A DNA stretch of 64,000 nt from Anticarsia gemmatalis (Eukaryota > Arthropoda > Insecta > Lepidoptera > Erebidae), in assembly GCF_050436995.1 (NCBI RefSeq), contig NC_134767.1, positions 9,796,001-9,860,000 of the forward strand, written 5' to 3'. Shown here one piece after another: positions 57,045-64,000 of this stretch (positions are counted from its first letter, which is position 1; each line of letters starts with the position of its first letter). A program made the translations under genes and the position numbers. The notes beneath the pieces are model-generated. The model had not been told where the DNA came from and did not search any database. It saw only the letters and a program-made list of their open reading frames with translations.

Positions 57045-57255
57045 CCACAAAATAAGCGAGGCGCTAGTTTCGCCCCGCGGCGTCTCTCGACGTGTTTCTT
57101 TAAGAAGACTACCTACACAACAAAGTCACGAACATTTTCTTTTCATAGAATCATGTCGGCACCTTATAGACTAGTTTGAAATAAAACTGCCGACTTCAAG
57201 TCGCCGTCAATGTCGGCGGGTCGGCGACTTTTGTGTATAGGATCTGTTAATATAA
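57045..57255. other. GC-rich island and GCCGAC-rich repeat
   Basis: GCGAGGCGCTAGTTTCGCCC, then CGGCGTCTCTCGACG, is a unique island. At 57188-57230 GCCGACTTCAAGTCGCCGTC and GTCGGCGGGTCGGCGACTTT form a partly palindromic block. A related word (AGACTGCCGACTTGTCG) is at about 36255, which suggests a dispersed repeat. Confidence 0.35.
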
Positions 57256-57597
57256 GGCTGGTGTGATTTGTGTGCAGCCTCTGGCACTAAATAAATAAAT
57301 ATTTGATATAGACTAACGGTAAATGTATCGTTTGCTTTGATTTACCGTTTAGTGATGAAAGTTGTAGTTTATTCATTGAGAATATCAATTAAAATACAGA
57401 AAAAGTGTTGGTATACAATAATAAATAAAACTCCAATTATTATTTTTTAAAATTAAAGCCTGCTACCTGTAACAACAGCTGTAATCCCGTGATAGTCCTA
57501 CCGGAGTAGGTACTTCTATGTCAAAGATCAAACAGAACAAACAAACAGAGACATTTGCAGTTACCATAAAATAAATATGTTAACTTACTTTTAAATA

Positions 57598-57675
57598 CAA
57601 CTCCCGCACATAAAATTGCTCGTGTGTCTTGGGTACTTTTACAAACAAACAACGGACACAAAGTACAACCAATTC
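57598..57675 (-). repeat. SINE body fragment (GCGGGGAC family)
   Basis: ACAACTCCCGCACATAAAAT and GTGTCTTGGGTACTTTTACA match the body of 42055-42272. The head end is missing. Confidence 0.6.
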
Positions 57676-58142
57676 TATGAAATTAATTTTGATTAGGTAA
57701 TCTTAATTGATGAAAATCTTTTGCAAGCTGCTGGTATATTAGGTACTTAATAATTGTAATATTAACCACGGCACGGTAAGTAACTGGTTGTTTATATCAG
57801 TTGGTAACAAACCACTTTCACTTGTAATTGTCTCGTAAAACTGAGTATTTATTAATACACCCATTCACCATATTGTTTACAATTACTTAACGCCGCTCAG
57901 CTGTTAAGATGAATTCAGATTATACTAAATAGCAGACCCATGCGATTTCCCTCGCGTACATAGTTTTACTTCTTTTTGACATCTTAGAGGCGGACTTTAA
58001 AAAAAGAAGGTATTTATCGTCGGCTAAATCACTGAACTAGTTTTGTTAAAATTTAGCTTGGAGATCGTTTAACACTCAGCAGGTTAAGACATAGGACTTT
58101 CGCATTTATAATATTAGCTTATGCTAGCGACCTAGCTATTAA

Positions 58143-58249
58143 CCCCCGGTTTGAGAGGTATATTTTGATTTTGAGCGTTTTTTTAAATATGACTGTGTTT
58201 AAACGCTATTGAATAGATAGACTACCGCTAAATGGACTCAGAAACCGGG
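58143..58249. mobile_element. CCCCCGG hairpin MITE, left arm damaged
   Basis: CCCCCGGTTTGAGAGGTATA starts the copy, but the left GCGGTAGTTT block is lost. The right arm AATAGATAGACTACCGCTAA, ending CAGAAACCGGG, is intact. Confidence 0.75.
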
Positions 58250-58309
58250 CATTAGTCCGTAAAATTGCTCATTAATTTGTTCTAATATAGAATCACCTTA
58301 ACATAATGT

Positions 58310-58450
58310 TATTGGTCGGTGTCTCGGTGGACAGAGCGCGCGATGTATGTGGCGGCGCGCTCGTAAACCGCGCGAATGTTCACAGATACATACATTACTG
58401 CACATTACTGCACATGACTTTACATTACTGCACATTACTGTATATTACAC
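58310..58450. repeat. GC-rich patch and CATTACTGCA short tandem
   Basis: GGCGGCGCGCTCGTAAACCG is a small GC-rich patch. It is followed by five or so loose units of CATTACTGCA (58391-58440). The plus-strand frame over it repeats LHYCTL-type residues because of the tandem and is not a gene. Confidence 0.6.
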
Positions 58451-58814
58451 GTGTAATTGTGTATCGAGCGATTTACTTGATTAATTTATTACTAGCCTGT
58501 GTTTTTGTTTGTAAGAGATTTAGGATATTTGCTTCAGTTTTAGGTGTGAAAGAAAGTCGTAATTGTGTGTATTAGTGTCGTGCAGATGAATTCATTTGTC
58601 ATTGTTTTATTTGAATAAGAATCTGATATTGGAGAATAAGTTAAGAGTACCTACAGACTCATAGTTCAAACGTAGGCATAGCTTTTTTTCGGTATAATGT
58701 AAATTATTGTCAATAAGATTCTTAATCATCACTAACATCGTCATAATGAATCACAATCTTAACTTCACGATCAAAATACTTCCTTATTTATTTTTATTCA
58801 ACTGAGAACTAGCT

Positions 58815-58885
58815 TAAGACCTAACCCCTCCCCCTTGTATGGGCGGAGACCCTTGATCTGCAGTGAGACAGTAATGGGTTAAAAA
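58815..58885 (+). repeat. tRNA-derived SINE, 3' end
   Basis: GACCTAACCCCTCCCCCTTG, CGGAGACCCTTGATCTGCAG and TGAGACAGTAATGGGTTAAA are the last part of the main SINE with its A-rich tail. Confidence 0.75.
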
Positions 58886-59029
58886 AATTACGAACTTACA
58901 GTTTTGAAAGGATTTCTTAGCAAATTAAGTAAGAAATAGCAGGCATATATTTAACTCTTGATTCTACAGTGCATGTATAATATAGCACTGCTAATTCACA
59001 AAGTACAGCACATTAAAGCGAGGTATAAA

Positions 59030-59165
59030 AGTGTTATCTTCACGCTCACACGTTACATGTTCATGTAAGCAGTAAAGGCAGTAAAGGTGACATAAACGTG
59101 CCCACTAACAGGGTTCCCGTGTCGCTGTGACGTCACACACACGTGGGGTTCCGTATGCACTGTAT
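59030..59165. promoter_or_regulatory. Possible cis-regulatory island with CRE
   Basis: A perfect TGACGTCA (cAMP-response/bZIP site) at about 59128 is followed by an ACACGTGGGG E-box-like word. They sit in a unique, GC-richer patch that also has GCAGTAAAGGCAGTAAAGGT. There is no exon or repeat match. The role is inferred from motifs. Confidence 0.3.
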
Positions 59166-59924
59166 GTTGAATAATGGATTAATTAATATTCAACAAATGT
59201 ATGAAAAGTGAAATTTCTGGTAAAAATAGTATATTATTTAATGATAAATTGCAAAGAAATTGTTTTGTAAAATTGTTCGTTTATTGTAAATGCGAAAGTT
59301 TGGGACATGTTATAATTAGTTCGGTATTATTTCGAGCTGAAACTACTGAATGGATTTTAATAAAATTCAACTCATAGATAGTTTATAAGTATGATATTAA
59401 ACTTACCTGCTAATTTATAGTATTGAAACAATATACTTTTAAACCTGATAAAGACACTTCCCATTCAGACGAATACGGGTGTAGAACTTTAACTATCATC
59501 TATTCTTAAACTTTTTTTATTCGTTCCAATGCTCTAATAGGTGCCTTTCCATACATAATTCATACGAACAAAAATGGTTGTCTTATCTGAACAAAGTAAA
59601 GCGAAATAATAAGGTATTCCTTCCTACTTAAGCACAACTATCTATTATGTAATCTGAAACAGCAAAGCTCGACCACAGCCACGTGTACCTATAGTTCCGC
59701 ATTACTATCAGTAATCAGTACAACGATACTAGGGTTGTCTTACAGCTCCGAAATAATAGATCAGCCTGAATTTTCCAAAAATATAAGTAGATTATGATGC
59801 ACAGTATAACTAGATTATAATAAAAAAATCTGTGTAATCACAAAATAAAGAACCTGTATTAAACAAGCCACTGTCAGTTGCATGATTCAGAGGTTCACTC
59901 ATGTTCTTAGTGTTCCTCCGGCAG

Positions 59925-59966
59925 GCGCAAACCTTGCATACAAGACTCTCTACTATGTTGTTGTTT
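59925..59966 (-). repeat. TATAGTC-type MITE end
   Basis: CTTGCATACAAGACTCTCTA continuing CTATGTTGTTG is the reverse of the terminal block at 33402 and 54316. It stops at the T-run that begins the neighbouring GC-rich element. Confidence 0.55.
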
Positions 59967-60795
59967 TTTTTTCCTTGGTTAATGCATGAAATTGCATCCC
60001 CAACGCCCGGGGGAGCGCTGGGGTATGTGGGGCTCTCCGAGCCAGAAGGGCAAGGCCTACTCACTAAACCACCAAGGTGTTGCCTCCTCGCTGCTTAGTG
60101 CCGAGGCCACGGGAACGCCTTTAGGCACACATCCGCGGCCCCGACGCGGCTGTCCACAATGTGGATCCGTCCACAGTGTGGGACGACACCCCAGCACACG
60201 GGTGCCGTCCCCCCACATGCCCCCTAGTGCAGTGGCCAGAAAACTCCCACGAGTTCGCCAGCCAGGGGGCCTTCGGAAGCCGGGACAGGCCACGCGCAGA
60301 TGCGCAGCTTGTCCCGGCCGCCGGCGGCGGAAAGGTGTGTAGGCCGCCGCCACCTCCTCGTCGACCAACGAGCCCGAGAGTGGTAGTCTGCCCACTCCCA
60401 GGCCCTGCGGTCCCACCACCAGCCACCATGGGTTAAGAGCCGGGTCCGACCGCCCGACCCCCGACTCCCCACGGCAGCCCCACCATTGCCGCATCACGCG
60501 GTGCGGCCCCGCCCAGTCGCGGAGGATAGGGTGCCCAGCAACGACACACTAGAACACCTCTTCCTCCGCGACTAGCCCCTCCAAAACCAGCCGGACCTAC
60601 GTCGCCTCGGCCCAGCCGGCCGGCCGCTTTGGTCCCCCGGGTTAGTGCGGTACCGCCCAGACAGGGAAGCGGCCTCTCCAATGGGTCTCTCTTCGCTTCA
60701 CCGCGGCCGAAGTGCGCCCTCACCTCAAGGCTCGCGGCTACTAAGCCCCCCCACCACAGCAAGGTGGAGACCCGTCGGGGGAGACCTATGCAAAC
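59967..60795 (-). mobile_element. GC-rich LINE-like remnant (perhaps R1 clade), minus strand
   Basis: This 830-bp block is far richer in G and C than anything else in the window. Read on the minus strand it ends with GGTTTAGTGAGTAGGCCTTG, CCCAGCGCTCCCCCGGGCGT, TGGGGATGCAATTTCATGCA and an A-rich tail (GGAAAAAAAAACAACAACA). That fits a non-LTR retrotransposon 3' UTR. Composition and 3' wording suggest an R1-clade element, but no reverse transcriptase motif is present to prove it. Several overlapping open frames exist on both strands, as expected of GC-rich DNA with few stop codons. None has a recognisable domain and I do not call them genes. Confidence 0.55.
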
Positions 60796-60799
60796 CTGT

Positions 60800-61660
60800 G
60801 AGCCTATGACTGCACCAAGTGCTATAATTATTCCAAAAATTAAAATATACTTCGGTCCCGGATGTAGTTGTCCAGGTAAAATATTACAAGTGTGTCAACC
60901 CTTAGTAGAACGGTACTGAGTATCTAATACTAGTGATAACGCTTGTCTTCACTCGCTCTTGTTGCTATCGTTCTGCTCATAAAGCTTTCTGTACAGAATT
61001 AATTGATTATCTACCGATTAGTACCGAGTAGTACCGAGCTAGTTTACTGACTGATTATGTAGGTGCTGATCAATTGTCTTACTGAAAGCGCATTCCTGAA
61101 ATTCTTAACACTTTCTATCGTGTAGAAACCAAACACAGTGAACTATAGTTATCTTTATTATGTTAAACAAACGGAACAATGTTGCAATATTTTCAGGCCT
61201 GAAAGTAAGACTATAAATACAATTACAATGAGTTTTACAGTTATGTACTACGTTAATATACTTGAAAACCTATTGAACATATTCCCAGGATAGGTATAAT
61301 CTGTTCTGATATCTTCTGTTCCTTACAAAGTTTTAAACATATCCACCGAGCAGTTTCGACGTGAAACAAGAATAAACAAATACTCTTTGACTTTTATAGC
61401 TGATTTGAAATAAAGACTTAAAACATTTTAAGAATATTCTCCATAATAAAATAGGCTAAAAGATACAGAACCCAGTAGGTATTACTAAATAAAAACAGAG
61501 TAAAACAAGCGTACTTAGTGTATAGTGTATGCGCGTACGCACATTCGCTCGTAACACATTCTAGATAACGAACACACCGTGCTCACAGACCTGCCCTCGA
61601 CGTATAGTCCAAAGCAAATATATGTACACACTGACTGACACTTTTCAACATGAATAATAA
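60800..61660. other. Gene-less stretch
   Basis: AT-rich sequence with no feature recognised. Confidence 0.4.
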
Positions 61661-61663
61661 TTA

Positions 61664-61756
61664 ATCCACTAATTTCCCACTGCTGGGCAAGAATTTCCTC
61701 CCGTAATAATAGAAGGGTTAGGCCTTAAGTCCAACACGTTGGCTAATAGCGTATTT
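61664..61756 (-). repeat. tRNA-derived SINE, 3' end
   Basis: TTCCCACTGCTGGGCAAGAA, CCTCCCGTAATAATAGAAGG and GGCCTTAAGTCCAACACGTT are the reverse of the main SINE 3' block. Confidence 0.68.
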
Positions 61757-61759
61757 ATT

Positions 61760-63780
61760 AGTGAAAGTAGATAAAATACCACTGATTATTAACTTTTCGA
61801 TTTTACATTAACCAAATTGTTCTACATTTCTTTGTGTAGTCGAATAATAACAAGAAAAGTGAAAATAAATAAAAATAATTTTATACAAAAAGTGCGATTG
61901 CTAATATGAATCTGCGTAGGTATTTTTGCCCTTGCCTGTTCCTAGGTACCACCTCACACCTCTGACCACAGATATAAATAGATGCGCTATTTATAACTTT
62001 ACCGTATCCTGCTATTTATAGATTCATGATCAAGTTCAACAAGAAAGAAAGGAGGAAAACATGCTCAATATGAAATCCGAATTTGCAAAATAATGATGAT
62101 TTTGGAATTCAGATCGAATCTAAGGTACAAGACACATAAACTTAAGATGCAGTGCATGCGTGCAGGCATCAATCACGCAGTGGTTAAGATGGTCACCTCA
62201 AAACTTTACTTTGCGTTGGTAATTTTGATTGCCATTAGGCTCGATTCCCAGAGGAAATTGATAATCACATGACACACGAGCATTTGCATTTGTGGTTATT
62301 TTATCCTTTTATAATAAGTTTATAAACCCTACGAGTGAGTCGTTCTTACTCATCTATGATATGTCCTTTCTCAAAGGGTTGACCGTTACCTTGGCTCCTT
62401 CGCTGAACCTATGCCAACCGCTGTCTGCAACTGACAACAACTGCTTCAACATATTGCTTAATATATTATTCTTAAATCATCCGTGTGTTATGTTTCACGT
62501 CGTTTTAACATGGTTACCTTGGCATTGTGTATGAGTTGTTATAAACACCGTAAACTATTGTGTTCAGAAACAAACACATATGTATGTTTGTTAACTCGTA
62601 AATTGTTGTATTATATACAAACATACAAGATTATGAATGTTTTAGCACTTATTTATTTATTGTAGTGTCCGCTTTTGTCCGCGACTTGGTCCGTGCGAAA
62701 AGTTATATTTAAAATATGGCTAACTTTCGCTACAAACTCCATTCTGTAGTTTTTGCGCGATAGGTCAGTAACAGGCCTAATATATGATATTTTATACTTT
62801 TTTAGAACGAGTAGTAGGTGCGTAGTTATAATATGACAAGATGAATGAATAGAAAAAATCAAAACAAAAATGTGGCGTTCTTTGGTTTCTGCCTGCGCCC
62901 ATAGGAATAAAGCGTTATTTTATATATATTCACCTTATAGTCATCTCAATTAAACCTCCAAACTAAATTCAAACAATTTTTCCATACAAATGTTAACTCG
63001 TTCCATACAATTGACACATCATCAAGTCAAGGTTCACGTGAATATTAATGCACGAACGTCAATCATTGTTGATTTATTACTACTGGTTTATGATCACGGC
63101 TACTGCTTATACCTATGCGGTGATACCGTGACGATAGTGCTCTGTCATTAGTTATAATATTAATGATAGTAAAGTCTAGTAAATGTTGAGTTTCTAAGAC
63201 TTGAACTAAATTATGGTAATGTTCAATTTTAATTGCTATGCTTAGAAATTGATGCAAATCTTGGAAATATATGTTAGTTTATCCTTCTTTCACATTAAAC
63301 TACGAATCGACATGATTTTTCGTTAGAGATAGTTAAAAGACTAGAGAATATCATAGGCTACAATTTAGGAAAATTAATTATTCCTAGGGAAAAACAAGTA
63401 ACGCGACTTTTATTGAACTATGACAATATTTGCCATTTGCAAACGCACGCAATGGGTCTTTCCCCGACCAATCTAGTTGGCCAATACATTAAAAAAAAAT
63501 AAAAACATTGATTGTAAATATACGCAATATTGTTACGGTGTGTAAGCTCTGTACCGATTGACAATGCAAGAGAAGTAACAATTTGTCATAGCTGTATTTA
63601 AATGTAAAATATAACTAAGTAAATGATTAATGTTGTATACAGATACCTGATTATGATCAGAACTCAGTAACTTATAGATGTAATATGGACCATTGTGCAC
63701 AAATAATCACTACTGTCAATATATTGTAGTATTACGAGCTACGATCTTAATTATAGATCAGACTGATTAATTGATTTGGT
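61760..63780. other. Gene-less stretch with one LINE-type scrap
   Basis: At 62868-62920 GTGGCGTTCTTTGGTTTCTG and CCTGCGCCCATAGGAATAAA are the reverse of the TCACGCCTTT family. The remainder is AT-rich. Small open frames at 62292-62862 and 63063-63257 lack coding character. Confidence 0.4.
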
Positions 63781-63789
63781 TTAGCATAT

Positions 63790-64000
63790 CTAGTGCCTTT
63801 GAAGGTACTGTGACTTTGTTTATGGTCCAAAAGCTTTTGCTCGTGATTTATTCCGAAAAGATTGTTTGGGGTAAATGTGTAAGGGCCTAGATTTGGTAGA
63901 GAGCTGTGTTTCATCAAAATCTGTTTAGCTATTTTTGCGTGATTGAATAACGAACATACTAACATCTTCACAAACTTTCGCAGTTATAATATTATAAGTA
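63790..64000 (-). mobile_element. Helitron-like element, minus strand, cut by the window end
   Basis: TTTCATCAAAATCTGTTTAG and AACTTTCGCAGTTATAATAT followed by TATAAGTA are the reverse of a Helitron core and 5' end. The true 5' terminus lies beyond 64000. The 3' CTAG may be the TATCTAGTGCC at about 63788, which is uncertain. Confidence 0.5.

Noticed and set aside
60057..60762. Overlapping open frames of 80-146 codons on both strands
   Set aside because: They are mutually overlapping by-products of a GC-rich repeat with few stop codons, and none has a reverse transcriptase or other domain.
1..64000. CRISPR arrays, operons, phage or bacterial systems
   Set aside because: The sequence is eukaryotic in every respect, with no spaced direct repeats of CRISPR type and no dense coding.

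Overview
The window looks like non-coding nuclear DNA from a ditrysian moth or butterfly. It is AT-rich throughout. The evidence for Lepidoptera is the repeat content: Helitrons ending in CTAG that begin TCTATACTAATATTATAA, tRNA-derived SINEs with the 3' sequence TTGCCCAGCAGTGGGACAG, a Jockey/CR1-type LINE tail, and mariner-derived MITEs. Family and species cannot be settled from this sequence alone.

I find no host protein-coding gene. The longest coding stretch with a recognisable product is the C-terminal part of a LINE reverse transcriptase (43143-43799, + strand), followed by its 3' UTR. The best candidate host feature is a GC-richer block at about 10262-10450. It carries initiator-like TCAGT motifs and ends in a strong splice donor (AAAT|GTAAGT), which fits an untranslated first exon read rightwards. 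If so, most of the sequence to its right could be a long first intron. That is inference, because no second exon is visible.

Layout. 1-10 kb: AT-rich sequence with one short Helitron, SINE pieces and a cluster of GTAGAG/CTCTAC words. 10.2-10.5 kb: candidate promoter and first exon. 13-15.3 kb: three Helitrons in a row, one of 1256 bp with clean ends. 15.5-25 kb: mixed SINEs, including a 5S rRNA-derived family, two hairpin or TIR MITEs, a mariner MITE, and a TIR element nested in a SINE. 25-32.2 kb: Helitron pieces, hairpin MITEs, a GT repeat and a chimeric Helitron. 32.5-35.4 kb: a 5S-SINE, a mariner MITE, a TATAGTC-MITE end, a 1.2-kb foldback element with 13 CAGCTG sites, and another 5S-SINE. 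36-46.7 kb: a 9-bp minisatellite, SINEs, a perfect 29-bp hairpin, the LINE and another mariner MITE. 46.7-59 kb: mostly unique AT-rich DNA with a few GC-rich islands that could be regulatory, plus CA and CATA repeats. 59.9-60.8 kb: a GC-rich LINE-like remnant on the minus strand. 60.8-64 kb: sparse, ending in a Helitron-like piece.

There are no genes working together here. The interest lies in the repeat architecture (foldback, chimeric Helitron, 5S-SINEs, nested insertions) and in the possible promoter and intronic regulatory islands.
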